Shown here in pieces: positions 1 through 7,762 of a stretch of 64,000 nt of DNA. Source of the DNA: Candidatus Deianiraea vastatrix (GTDB taxonomy: Bacteria > Pseudomonadota > Alphaproteobacteria > Rickettsiales > Deianiraeaceae); the NCBI RefSeq assembly GCF_007993655.1, contig NZ_CP029077.1:986744-1050743 (forward strand), written 5' to 3'. Below the pieces are notes generated by a model that worked only from the letters and a program-made list of their open reading frames with translations, had not been told where the DNA came from and ran no database searches. Within the stretch, counting starts at the first letter, position 1. The number at the start of each line of letters is the position of its first letter. The position numbers and the translations under genes are program-made.

Positions 1-378
1 ATAGTTGGAATTGTTATGGATTATGACATTAACAATAAAGATATACTAATATTAACCGAGTATGGATTAATTAAAAAGCTTGATAAAATTGGGCTTGGGT
101 ATGATTCAATATCGGAAATATCATCTGGCATTATTGATCAAAAGATATATTTATTTGAGCCAATTCGTGAAAATTTGATAGCAAAAGATAATAATGAAGA
201 AAAAAAGATAGATATTGATTCTGCAAGTGATGATGTTGTTGATAACGCAAAAGCTAGCAATGTGGAAACAAAAACACAAGTTCCAAGCAACTCAAGTAAA
301 GATTTAGCACCATCAAAAGACACGAAAACCGAAAAAGAGCTAACAACATCTCGCAAATTACTGATTAATCAAAAGTAG
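1..378 (+). CDS. 3' end of an unidentified gene (partial)
   Basis: The frame is open from the first base of the window, so the real start lies upstream; the ATG at 16 is probably internal. Residues up to about 55 alternate hydrophobic and polar residues as in beta sheet (ILILTEYGLIKKL). About 65 residues follow that are rich in Asp, Glu, Lys, Ser and Thr and look disordered. The beta-rich part faintly recalls the repeats of a gyrase/topoisomerase A C-terminal pinwheel, but the match is too weak to name. The stop lies three bases before queC, so the two are probably co-transcribed. Confidence 0.6.
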   Translation: MVGIVMDYDINNKDILILTEYGLIKKLDKIGLGYDSISEISSGIIDQKIYLFEPIRENLIAKDNNEEKKIDIDSASDDVVDNAKASNVETKTQVPSNSSKDLAPSKDTKTEKELTTSRKLLINQK

Positions 379-381
379 TAT

Positions 382-1023
382 ATGAAAAAATGTGTTTTAT
401 TGCTATCTGGAGGGCTTGATTCCGTTACAACACTTGCCTTGGTAAATAGTCAAAAATATGATGTCTATGCAATTAGCTTTTTATATGGGCAAAAGCATAG
501 CATAGAGCTTGAATATGCAAAACACAATGCGGAAGTATTTAAGGTAAAGCATAAAATATTTGATATGAGATCTGCATTTAGTGATTTTAATTCATCATTA
601 CTTGGAGTTGGTGAAATTAGCAAGACTGGCGTTATCGACGATGGCATTCCAAATACCTATGTTCCTGCAAGAAATATAATATTTTTGTCAATTGCACTTG
701 GATATGCGGAAAGCATTAATGCAAAGGAAATCTTTATAGGGGCAAACGCTATTGACTATAGCGGATATCCAGATTGCAGGCCTGAATTTATAGAATCTTT
801 TCAGAAAATGGCAAATATAGGAACAACATTTTCCAATGGCGAATTGAAAATACAAACGCCATTAATTGCAATGAAAAAAAGTGAAATTATCAAACTTGGC
901 TTATCGCTTGGTGTTGATTATTCAAAAACAATATCATGCTATAGCCCCGAAAATGGTAAGGAGTGTGGGAAATGCGATTCATGTATAATTCGAAAAAAAG
1001 GTTTTGAAGAGGCAGAAAATTAG
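382..1023 (+). CDS. queC: 7-cyano-7-deazaguanine synthase QueC
   Basis: QueC makes preQ0 from 7-carboxy-7-deazaguanine, ammonia and ATP in the cytoplasm, on the route to queuosine in tRNA. The 213-residue protein has the PP-loop SGGLDS at residues 9-14. It also has the family's zinc site near the C-terminus, Cys186, Cys195, Cys198 and Cys201 (CGKCDSC pattern). Length is slightly short of typical QueC (about 220-230) but all core motifs are present. The start follows the previous stop by three bases. The 3' end overlaps the convergent mlaA by four bases. No other queuosine gene is adjacent. Confidence 0.95.
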   Translation: MKKCVLLLSGGLDSVTTLALVNSQKYDVYAISFLYGQKHSIELEYAKHNAEVFKVKHKIFDMRSAFSDFNSSLLGVGEISKTGVIDDGIPNTYVPARNIIFLSIALGYAESINAKEIFIGANAIDYSGYPDCRPEFIESFQKMANIGTTFSNGELKIQTPLIAMKKSEIIKLGLSLGVDYSKTISCYSPENGKECGKCDSCIIRKKGFEEAEN

Positions 1024-1904
1024 AGTGCTTGAAACATGCACTCATCATGCCAAGGGTGAGAGATGCAAAAATCTGACAAGTCTGTTATATTTACATCATT
1101 TGTTCTTGTCTTGTAAATGCCATTTCTAATAATCTTTACACGAAGATCTGCACTATATTTCATAAATTGATAATACATATCACGATATGCAACATAGCGA
1201 TCTATCGCTGTGTTATCTATATCAGTTGTAATTCCCATTAATCTTGCTCTAATATCGATTAATTTCACAGGGAGTAATCCAATATTATATTTATCACTTG
1301 TTAAAATATGACGAATATTTTCATTATCTTGAAAAAGACGATAAGATATTGGCATTGTGCCATCTTTAAATTCCATATTTAACGCCATATTAAAAGGCAT
1401 ATCTATAGCCATTCTTGTAAAACTTGGTCCAAAAAACGGTAAAACAAAATAACTACCAAGATCCACACCCATAAGAGCTAGAGTATCACTAAAGTTTTTC
1501 TGCATCGGCTTTAAGTCAAGCTTATTTGCAACATCAAAAAATCCAAACAATCCAAAGGTACTATTTATAAAAAATCTCCAAGTTAAAATTCCAAAGCCTT
1601 GAGCATCGCCTTGAGTTGCAGATATTATAATATCGCTTGGAACTTGAAGATTTAAAATAAAATTTGAAACTTTTGATCTTGCATCACGACTTGTAACTTT
1701 AATATATGATCTGGCAATTGGGGCAAAAAAATAATCATCTATAGCCATATTAAATGCAAATATCTTGCGGTTTATTTTTTCATATGGATCTGGGGTTAGC
1801 GGTATTTTTTTCTCAAATTCAGCAAATTCATCATCACTATATTCTGCGGCAAATGATGCATTAAATGAGAATAGTATTAGAAATATTATCAATAATAAAC
1901 GCAC
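1020..1904 (-). CDS. mlaA: MlaA/VacJ family outer-membrane lipid-asymmetry protein
   Basis: MlaA sits in the outer membrane and passes misplaced phospholipids to the Mla retrograde transport system. The 294-residue protein has the family core starting at DPYEKINRKIFAFN (about residue 40) and the conserved hydrophobic and amphipathic segments (WRFFINSTFGLFG, LPFFGPS). The N-terminus is a Sec signal peptide with a likely cut after ASFA near residue 19. There is no lipobox Cys, although the classical E. coli protein is a lipoprotein. The gene converges on queC with a four-base overlap. No mlaBCDEF genes lie nearby. Confidence 0.9.
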   Translation of the reverse strand: MRLLLIIFLILFSFNASFAAEYSDDEFAEFEKKIPLTPDPYEKINRKIFAFNMAIDDYFFAPIARSYIKVTSRDARSKVSNFILNLQVPSDIIISATQGDAQGFGILTWRFFINSTFGLFGFFDVANKLDLKPMQKNFSDTLALMGVDLGSYFVLPFFGPSFTRMAIDMPFNMALNMEFKDGTMPISYRLFQDNENIRHILTSDKYNIGLLPVKLIDIRARLMGITTDIDNTAIDRYVAYRDMYYQFMKYSADLRVKIIRNGIYKTRTNDVNITDLSDFCISHPWHDECMFQAL

Positions 1905-1944
1905 TATTTATAAATATATATGAAATAGTAATCTAAGATAATTT

Positions 1945-2193
1945 CTAAAAAGCAAGTATTTTTATTATATAAGTCATTATAGTTTGTATTGCTGCAAAAA
2001 GGTAAATTATGCGTTTAAGAAGTCTATTTTCCATATCTTTAAGGTCAAGCTTTGTTGCATATAATTGTTTATTTTCATCATTTATTGTTTTTATTACATT
2101 AATAATTACATTAATTTGCTTATTTGAGAAATGTGAGACTTGGGTAAGAAGATCAATGAACTGTATATTATCTGGATTTTTACTTACTTTCAT
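1945..2193 (-). CDS. Small coiled-coil protein with C-terminal membrane anchor
   Basis: The start chosen is the ATG at 2193 (MKVSKNPDNI), giving 82 residues; a longer frame from 2352 would overlap the divergent permease gene. A polar N-terminal half is followed by a short heptad-like segment (TKLDLKDMENRLLKRI). It ends in one hydrophobic helix (YLFAAIQTIMTYIIKILAF). This layout resembles the small DUF1640-type coiled-coil proteins common in intracellular bacteria, but the match is by layout only. Function unknown. Confidence 0.5.
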   Translation of the reverse strand: MKVSKNPDNIQFIDLLTQVSHFSNKQINVIINVIKTINDENKQLYATKLDLKDMENRLLKRIIYLFAAIQTIMTYIIKILAF

Positions 2194-2303
2194 ATTAAAG
2201 AAAATTTTGCACAAAGGGGAAATATAATTTTTCACTGTGGAAGCAAAAAAAAGTTGATTTTTGTTTTTTAGTTGTTGAAATAGAGTAGATTTTTTATTAT
2301 AAC

Positions 2304-3074
2304 ATGTTTCAAAATATGCGTGGAATATTTTTACACACCATCTATTCAGCAAGAAGGGATAGATTTATAATAGGTATTTTATTTGGAATGATTATAGCGT
2401 CAATTATAGCTGGATTTCTAGGAAGCACTTCGATTGTTGAATCTGATCAAATGAGAGTTATCTATGCTTCGGCAACATGTCGTTTTATTATTATGATTGG
2501 AATGATGGTTTTTATTTCATTTCATATTAAAAGATTATTTGAAAACAAGGAAATGGATGTCTTTTTATCAAGAATCCCATCGCGTGCATCTATAATATAC
2601 TCTTTTGTATCATCATTTTTATTAATAAGCTTTGTATTAATAGCGCAAGCTGTATTTATAATGTGTGTAATATATATGCAGGATTTTGTAAATATAATGT
2701 ATTGGGGATTAACATTAATGCTTGAGGCGGCAGTTGTAGTTACAATGTCATTACTTTTATCAATTGCAATTAGAAGCTCGACACTTGGATTATTAATGTG
2801 TTTTGGTGGATATTTTATATCCAGAGTTATAGGAAATTTTGTTGCATATATTGATATGTCTAAAGCTGGGCTTTCTTTTAACTCAATTACGGAAGTTATA
2901 TTAAAAATATTATCAGTAATAATACCAAGACTTGATTTATTTGCAAAAAGTGATTTTATTGTATATGGGTCATATTCTCTAACAAGTACTGGGATTTTAC
3001 TTGCACAGGCTATTTGTTATAGTATATTTATTACTTTTGTTGCAATTTTTGACATTAGAATGCGTGAATTTTAG
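2304..3074 (+). CDS. ABC-2-like multispanning permease
   Basis: The 256-residue protein has about six hydrophobic membrane segments and a short cytoplasmic N-terminus. The layout matches an ABC-2 type export permease subunit such as those of the CcmB/heme-exporter or multi-copper-maturation groups. The cytoplasmic loop NKEMDVFLSRIPSRASII after the second helix, followed by a new helix, is the typical place of the coupling helix. No ATPase gene lies next to it in this window, so substrate and partner are unknown. The next gene starts eight bases later and probably encodes a partner. Confidence 0.6.
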   Translation: MFQNMRGIFLHTIYSARRDRFIIGILFGMIIASIIAGFLGSTSIVESDQMRVIYASATCRFIIMIGMMVFISFHIKRLFENKEMDVFLSRIPSRASIIYSFVSSFLLISFVLIAQAVFIMCVIYMQDFVNIMYWGLTLMLEAAVVVTMSLLLSIAIRSSTLGLLMCFGGYFISRVIGNFVAYIDMSKAGLSFNSITEVILKILSVIIPRLDLFAKSDFIVYGSYSLTSTGILLAQAICYSIFITFVAIFDIRMREF

Positions 3075-3082
3075 TTTAAATT

Positions 3083-3904
3083 ATGAGAAAGATAATACAT
3101 TCATGTGAATCTGAATATTATTTTGTAAGAAATGTTATATGGCTATTTTTTGCACTAAATTTTCTAGTATGGTTCTTTTTAACGAAAAATATAAAACCAG
3201 ATTTAACCATTACCCCTGTTCCACCTGGAAAACACTTAATGAAATTTTTCTCCATGGGCGATGATAGCTTTATTTATCGGCATTTTGGATATAAAATACA
3301 AATGGCAGGTGATGACTATGGAACAACAACGCCACTTAAGGACTATAATTATGCAAAACTGCAGAAATGGTTTTTACTATTAAATGAATTTGACCCTATT
3401 TCTGAATATATTCCCTCTCTTGCTGGGCTTTATTACTCAAATTCGCAAAATCCACTTGATAATATATATATAGTTGATTATTTAATTAGTTTTGCAAAAA
3501 GAGATCCAAGTAGATATTGGAGATGGCTTACAACTGCAAGTTATCTTTCTGCAATAAAGCTAAAAGACATGACAAGAGTTGAAGAGGCGTCAAAATTGCT
3601 TTTAACTACGAATGAAAAAGTTCCTCTTTGGGCAAAAACTGTTGGAATATTTATGATGACTAAGAAAGATTTATGCTCATCGCTTAATTTAATAGCCTCG
3701 CTTGAGCAAGAGCAATTTGAACTTCTTGCAACGGATAAGGTTTTTAGTGGAAAGAGCCCTGAAGAGAATATATTTGTGCAAATTATTTTAAATAGAATAA
3801 CGGAAATTAAGAAAAATCCACAAGCTGCACAGAAATGTAAAGTAAGTAAGTATAAAATAGATAAATACAAGGAATTTATTCCAACGAAGAAGGATGGAAA
3901 GTAG
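3083..3904 (+). CDS. Membrane-anchored protein of unknown function, operon partner of the permease
   Basis: The 273-residue protein has one N-terminal hydrophobic segment (about residues 16-34, NVIWLFFALNFLVWFFL) and then a long, mostly helical, probably periplasmic domain. Motifs such as GDDSFIYRHFGYKIQMAGDD and DPISEYIPSLAGLYYS look like a conserved alphaproteobacterial family with TPR-like helices, but I cannot name it. It starts eight bases after the ABC-2-like permease, so the two likely act together. The C-terminus is Lys-rich. Confidence 0.6.
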   Translation: MRKIIHSCESEYYFVRNVIWLFFALNFLVWFFLTKNIKPDLTITPVPPGKHLMKFFSMGDDSFIYRHFGYKIQMAGDDYGTTTPLKDYNYAKLQKWFLLLNEFDPISEYIPSLAGLYYSNSQNPLDNIYIVDYLISFAKRDPSRYWRWLTTASYLSAIKLKDMTRVEEASKLLLTTNEKVPLWAKTVGIFMMTKKDLCSSLNLIASLEQEQFELLATDKVFSGKSPEENIFVQIILNRITEIKKNPQAAQKCKVSKYKIDKYKEFIPTKKDGK

Positions 3905-4005
3905 TGACTCAGTTATTACAATCGGAAAGCCTTAATCTGAATAACTATGCTTATCTCACAAATAAATTTGAATTTGTATCAAAAGCACAGGCTAGCTTTG
4001 CGTAA
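3904..4005 (+). CDS. Possible 33-residue GTG-start ORF or gene fragment
   Basis: A GTG overlapping the last base of the preceding stop opens a 33-codon frame with balanced, protein-like composition (LNLNNYAYLTNKFEFVSKAQ). It may be a small gene translated by coupling, or the 5' stub of a gene lost from the decayed stretch that follows. I do not recognise it. Confidence 0.25.
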   Translation: MTQLLQSESLNLNNYAYLTNKFEFVSKAQASFA

Positions 4006-4300
4006 ATTAATCTAAAATTCTGCTGTTAAAAATTCCATAAGAAAGATGGGAAGTAGTAATGAACATCGGCCAAGAAGTGTAAAATAATTTCTACAGCTCA
4101 GGAATAAATTTGCAGCTGCGTTTTCTTTAATAACAGTGATTTTGGCAATAAAACAGATATAAGTAAGTGCATCCAATAAAACTGGATTAATTTTTATTGA
4201 AACATTACAATTGTTAGATGTAACAAACAATCGCAAATAAACTTTTGGTTGCAGTAAAAACTATTTTCTTAGAGGCGTTCAATAAATTTCAGCACATCCA
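4006..4300. other. Intergenic stretch, possibly decayed coding DNA
   Basis: No recognisable gene. A 74-codon minus frame (4012-4236) is open but has no family resemblance and a Leu/Ile/Phe-rich composition that could arise by chance. Plus frames are broken every 10-25 codons. The stretch probably holds the remains of a lost gene. Confidence 0.3.
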
Positions 4301-4753
4301 TTAAAATGGAATATCGTCATCTATATGACCTGAATGATCTTGTGATGCAATTTGCTCTTTATGTGAGCTGCCATCCTCTGCTGAATTTATCGACCTATTA
4401 TCGCTAGATCCAGACTTTGAGTCAAGAATTTTCACTGTTCCACTGTAATTTTGCAAGACTATTTCTGTAATTGTACGCTCATTTCCGGAAGCATCAGTAT
4501 ATTTACGAGACTTAATTGAGCCTTCAACATATAATTTTGTACCTTTTTTAACATATTGCCCTATAATATCTGGCAGTCTATCGCCATAAACAACGATTCT
4601 ATGCCATTCTGTGCTATCTCTTTTTTCGCCATTTTTATCTTTCCAAGTTTCAGATGTTGCAAGGGAAAAATTTACAACTTTAGAGCCACTTTGCATTACT
4701 TTTACTTCTGGATCTTGGCCAACATTACCAACTAAAATAACCTTATTTATCAT
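4301..4753 (-). CDS. ssb: Single-stranded DNA-binding protein
   Basis: SSB coats single-stranded DNA in replication and repair and recruits partners through its acidic tip. The start chosen is the ATG at 4753 (MINKVILVGNVG), which matches the conserved family N-terminus. An upstream ATG at 4801 would add 16 odd residues and overlap the promoter. The 150-residue protein has an OB fold in residues 1-110 (WHRIVVYGDRL, KKGTKLYVEGSIKSRKYTD), a disordered linker, and the classic C-terminal tip DDDIPF. A TTGATT-16-TATCTT promoter lies just upstream. Confidence 0.96.
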   Translation of the reverse strand: MINKVILVGNVGQDPEVKVMQSGSKVVNFSLATSETWKDKNGEKRDSTEWHRIVVYGDRLPDIIGQYVKKGTKLYVEGSIKSRKYTDASGNERTITEIVLQNYSGTVKILDSKSGSSDNRSINSAEDGSSHKEQIASQDHSGHIDDDIPF

Positions 4754-4773
4754 AAAATACTTACAATTGTAAA

Positions 4774-4801
4774 AAGATAGCAAGATATTTTTTAAAATCA
4801 A
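4774..4801 (-). promoter_or_regulatory. Promoter of ssb
   Basis: On the minus strand TTGATT (4796-4801) is followed after 16 bases by TATCTT (4774-4779), about 20 bases upstream of the chosen ATG. The same boxes and spacing appear before mnmG, which supports the call. Confidence 0.5.
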
Positions 4802-4906
4802 GAAGTTTTTTATTTTTCAATCCCCAAATAAAAGCTTAAAAAAGTTGATTATTATAAAGAAGCTTTCAAGTTTAAGAAATAGTTAAAAAGTGATTTTATC
4901 AAAATT

Positions 4907-5752
4907 ATGCTACACAGATATTCATTTAATAAGCTTGTACGGTCAAAACTTTTTGAAAAAGAGGTAAATGGCGAAAAAAGAATAGCATCTTACAAGATAC
5001 TTGGGCAAGAGGAGTACAAAAAAGAGCTATTAAACAAATTTCACGAGGAGGCAATGGAGGTAATCGAGGCTAAAGATAGGGGTGAGTTAATCGCTGAAAT
5101 TGCCGATTGTTACGAGGTTATAGACGAAATTTTAAAAGCCAATAACATAGCAAAAGACGATGTAATTTTAGCACAAACGAAAAAAAGAGAGCAAAAAGGC
5201 AGCTTTGATAAACGAATTTTTGTAAATTACATGCAATATGACGATAAAAATCCATTACACAAAGAGGCTTTTGACTATATTCGAGACAAAAATCAGAACG
5301 AAAAATACAAACTTATCGGCTCATACGAAAAACATATTATAGATTTTATAATCACAAATGAAAAAGGACAGATTTATATCCAAAAAAGATCTGCTAGCCG
5401 GAAATCTTACCCAAATTGCTGGGAATTACCGGGTGGAACACTTGAAATTGATGAAAATTTCAGGCAATTAATTAAAAGAGAGTTAAAAGAAGAGTTAAAT
5501 TTAGAACTTGTGAAAATAAACGAGATAGTATTCGATGGCGATTGCGTAATTAACGGCGAAAAATGTGCATATACTGTATTTTCAATTCAAGTTAGTGGAT
5601 GGGAAAATTTCAAGCTTGAAGAAGGCAAGGCTGATGAATTTAAGTGGATTTCAAGGAAGGAGATTCAAATCTTAAACGTTGCAAGAGAAGATGGCAAAAT
5701 TAACCCCGTCTATGAGGCGGCAAGGCATTTCTTTGAAAAACTTCTTGATTAA
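4907..5752 (+). CDS. MazG-like (COG4997-type) / Nudix fusion, nucleotide house-cleaning
   Basis: Two nucleotide pyrophosphatase domains are joined in 281 residues. Residues 1-100 look like the all-alpha NTP pyrophosphatase family: N-terminal FNKLVRSKL, then EExxE at 47-51 and ExxD at 64-67, the metal-binding pattern of MazG-type enzymes. Residues 140-281 are a Nudix hydrolase. Its box begins at G177 and reads G-x5-E-x7-RELKEELNL, with Asn in place of the usual second Gly. Expected substrates are noncanonical or damaged nucleotides or NAD-like compounds; which one is inference. The downstream neighbours are a HAD phosphatase and an NMN adenylyltransferase-like protein, so the cluster is nucleotide-centred. 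Confidence 0.8.
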   Translation: MLHRYSFNKLVRSKLFEKEVNGEKRIASYKILGQEEYKKELLNKFHEEAMEVIEAKDRGELIAEIADCYEVIDEILKANNIAKDDVILAQTKKREQKGSFDKRIFVNYMQYDDKNPLHKEAFDYIRDKNQNEKYKLIGSYEKHIIDFIITNEKGQIYIQKRSASRKSYPNCWELPGGTLEIDENFRQLIKRELKEELNLELVKINEIVFDGDCVINGEKCAYTVFSIQVSGWENFKLEEGKADEFKWISRKEIQILNVAREDGKINPVYEAARHFFEKLLD

Positions 5753-5848
5753 TAACTTTTTGTTATTAGAATTTGGTAAAATGTGCTAAAATTATGAAAA
5801 AATTACTGTTAATTACTGCATTAATGCTGGTTATTTCGTGTGCGAAGT
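5744..5848 (+). repeat. Promoter plus signal-peptide module, copy 1
   Basis: This stretch is nearly identical, with about eight differences including one single-base indel, to 6677-6782. It contains the -35 and -10 boxes, an inverted repeat, the leader and the first 18 codons (lipoprotein signal peptide) of the HAD gene. The sequences diverge completely after the repeat, so it was copied as a unit or retained while the mature parts were exchanged. Confidence 0.85.
5745..5772 (+). promoter_or_regulatory. Promoter with palindrome in the spacer (copy 1)
   Basis: TTGATT (5745-5750), 16 bases, TAGAAT (5767-5772), 22 bases before the HAD ATG. The spacer is filled by AATAAC-ttttt-GTTATT (5751-5767), a palindrome placed where a repressor or activator could bind. 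The -35 box overlaps the last codons of the Nudix gene. Confidence 0.55.
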
Positions 5849-6615
5849 GTAGCGTAAAAAAAGACGAAAAACTAACCTTCATATTCGATTTTGATGCAAC
5901 TATGTATAATTTTAATAAAGATTCTGCATATTTTGATCAAATATATTACAGCATTGTAGGTGGTGATGAGAAAAAAATGGCCAAATATCAAGCATTCGTT
6001 AGCGATTTAATAAAAACGCAGAAGGAGCATGATGTTGTCAAGAATATCGCGGCAAAATATTACAAAAATGTGTCTAAAAAAGATTTAAATTTTGCAATCG
6101 GAAAAATCATAAAACATCAAACACCTGGGCTTGGAAATGTCATTAAAAAACTAAAATCGCAGGGGCATCAGGTTTTAATAATTGGCGGCTCAGCTTTCGG
6201 CTGTGGCATAATCCCAGATTTTGTAAAAGAATTTGGAACTTCAAAAAGCGATATTTACTCGGGATATTTTAAAGATTTTTCAAAACAATCTCTTCAAACT
6301 GCTTTCAAATTTGATACTACAAACTTTGAATATGTAAATTGTGCAAACCCAGATAGCCATACAGTCTATTCAAAAAAGAAAAGCGACTTAATTAAATTAC
6401 TCAAAAAAGAAGGTAAAATCAAAGGAAAAGTCGTACACATAGGCGATGGAGAAAACGATTTGGAAGTCTGGAAGGCAAAAGAGGCAGACATTTTCATCGG
6501 CTTTGGCGTCAATAGATACAGCAAAAAAGTTGAGGCTGGAAGTAAGATTTATGTCAAAACTATGGATGGGTTTAGGGATGAGATTAGAAGGATATTGACA
6601 AAGAGCCGTAAATAA
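5794..6615 (+). CDS. HAD-superfamily phosphatase lipoprotein
   Basis: The start chosen is the ATG at 5794, giving 273 residues that begin with a clear lipoprotein signal peptide, lipobox VISC with Cys16. A longer in-frame start at 5773 would put seven extra residues before it. After export the enzyme core shows HAD motif I DFDAT (D32, D34, T36), motif II IIGGS, a Lys before motif III, and GDGEND. It looks like a phosphoserine-phosphatase-like HAD with a helical cap. The substrate is unknown; location in the envelope suggests a phosphomonoester outside the cytoplasm. The signal peptide is almost identical to that of the next gene although the mature proteins are unrelated. Confidence 0.8.
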   Translation: MKKLLLITALMLVISCAKCSVKKDEKLTFIFDFDATMYNFNKDSAYFDQIYYSIVGGDEKKMAKYQAFVSDLIKTQKEHDVVKNIAAKYYKNVSKKDLNFAIGKIIKHQTPGLGNVIKKLKSQGHQVLIIGGSAFGCGIIPDFVKEFGTSKSDIYSGYFKDFSKQSLQTAFKFDTTNFEYVNCANPDSHTVYSKKKSDLIKLLKKEGKIKGKVVHIGDGENDLEVWKAKEADIFIGFGVNRYSKKVEAGSKIYVKTMDGFRDEIRRILTKSRK

Positions 6616-6676
6616 TAGAAATATCAATTTTCAAGTACAAAGAACTGCATAATCTAGCATATTTTTGCAAAAAACT

Positions 6677-6782
6677 CTTGATTAATAACTCTTTGTTATT
6701 ATAATTTGGCAACAATGCGCTAAGATTATGAAAAAATTACTGTTAATTACTGCATTAATGCTGGTTGTTTCGTGTGCGAAGT
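6677..6782 (+). repeat. Promoter plus signal-peptide module, copy 2
   Basis: Second copy of the module at 5744-5848, here covering the promoter and the first 18 codons of the NMNAT-like lipoprotein. The two signal peptides differ by a single Ile/Val change. Confidence 0.85.
6678..6705 (+). promoter_or_regulatory. Promoter with palindrome in the spacer (copy 2)
   Basis: TTGATT (6678-6683), 16 bases, and a perfect TATAAT (6700-6705), 22 bases before the ATG at 6728. The spacer again holds AATAAC-N5-GTTATT (6684-6700). Confidence 0.65.
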
Positions 6783-7762
6783 TTAATAAAAAACAATACA
6801 ACCTCGTCGTCTACCCAGGGCGCTTTCAGCCATTTCATCAAGGTCATTACGATATGATTAAAGAGGCAAAAAAACATGGAAAACATGTTTTAATTGCAAT
6901 TTCTCAGGCAAAAGGCATGCAAAAAGACGAAAGAAATGTATTTAGCGGAGATGATAGAGAAAAGATGATTACAAACACCCTCACGGAAGACGGATTTACA
7001 AATTACTCTATCATCCAACTTGACTACGTCAAAAAAGGTAAAACCATCCAAGACTGGGATAATAATTTAATCAAAACCGCAAAGTCTGAATATAGAAAAA
7101 TCTTCAAAGCAGAGCCAAATAAAGATGATATTGCCTTTATTTACTACGATAGAGATAAGGCAAATTATGACAAAAGATTTGAGAAAGACTTCGACATTAT
7201 TCAAGTTAAATCATCTTTTGATGATGATATTTCTGCGACAAAAGTTAGGGATGAATTTTTTGAACAGGGTTTCGTTGACAAAAAATTGCCAAGTGGAACA
7301 AGGGATTTTTTAGACAACTTCCACAAAACCATCACAATTAATAATATAGAAATTAACTATATAGAAAATTTACCAAGCAATAAAAATTATCCAAGAATGA
7401 GCGCTATATCCAGGGATAAAAACTTTAAAGATGGATGGGTGCAAATTGTTGACACAGACTCAAACTGGGAAAATGGCAAGTGGAGGCATTTTGTAGACTG
7501 GGATCCAAAATTTACGAAATATCCACTTTATAGCTATGAAAATTTTAATGACGAACCGCAGTGGGCTGTTCCAAATGGTCATACTTTACACTGGAAGGCT
7601 AAAACCTTTCCTGTAAGGCTGATGAATGACAAAATTATTGCGATTGGAAAAGGTTTTTCTTGGGGGTTTGTCGCAAATGGATCGAAAATTAAGATGATTA
7701 AGCCAGAAAGCGTTATTGCTGATAAAGAAGTTTTACAGGAGCTAAAAATAGAAAATAAATAA
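6728..7762 (+). CDS. NMN adenylyltransferase-like lipoprotein with an unknown C-terminal domain
   Basis: The N-terminus is a lipoprotein signal peptide (lipobox VVSC, Cys16). Residues 24-190 are a nucleotidyltransferase of the NadM/NMNAT type: YPGRFQPFHQGH at 29-40 contains the HxGH motif, followed by SGDDREKMI and, near residue 168, ISATKVRD, equivalent to the ISxTxxR motif. Cytoplasmic family members join NMN (or a related nucleotide) to ATP to make NAD. About 140 further residues, rich in Trp, Asn and Asp (GWVQIVDTDSNWENGKWRHFV), form a domain I do not recognise. An exported NMNAT is unusual because ATP is scarce outside the cytoplasm. The protein may act on imported or host-derived nucleotides, or may have changed its reaction. 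Confidence 0.75.
   Translation: MKKLLLITALMLVVSCAKFNKKQYNLVVYPGRFQPFHQGHYDMIKEAKKHGKHVLIAISQAKGMQKDERNVFSGDDREKMITNTLTEDGFTNYSIIQLDYVKKGKTIQDWDNNLIKTAKSEYRKIFKAEPNKDDIAFIYYDRDKANYDKRFEKDFDIIQVKSSFDDDISATKVRDEFFEQGFVDKKLPSGTRDFLDNFHKTITINNIEINYIENLPSNKNYPRMSAISRDKNFKDGWVQIVDTDSNWENGKWRHFVDWDPKFTKYPLYSYENFNDEPQWAVPNGHTLHWKAKTFPVRLMNDKIIAIGKGFSWGFVANGSKIKMIKPESVIADKEVLQELKIENK

Noticed and set aside
1-378. Possible GyrA/ParC C-terminal repeat.
   Set aside because: The TEYG-like pattern is too weak and the upstream sequence is outside the window.
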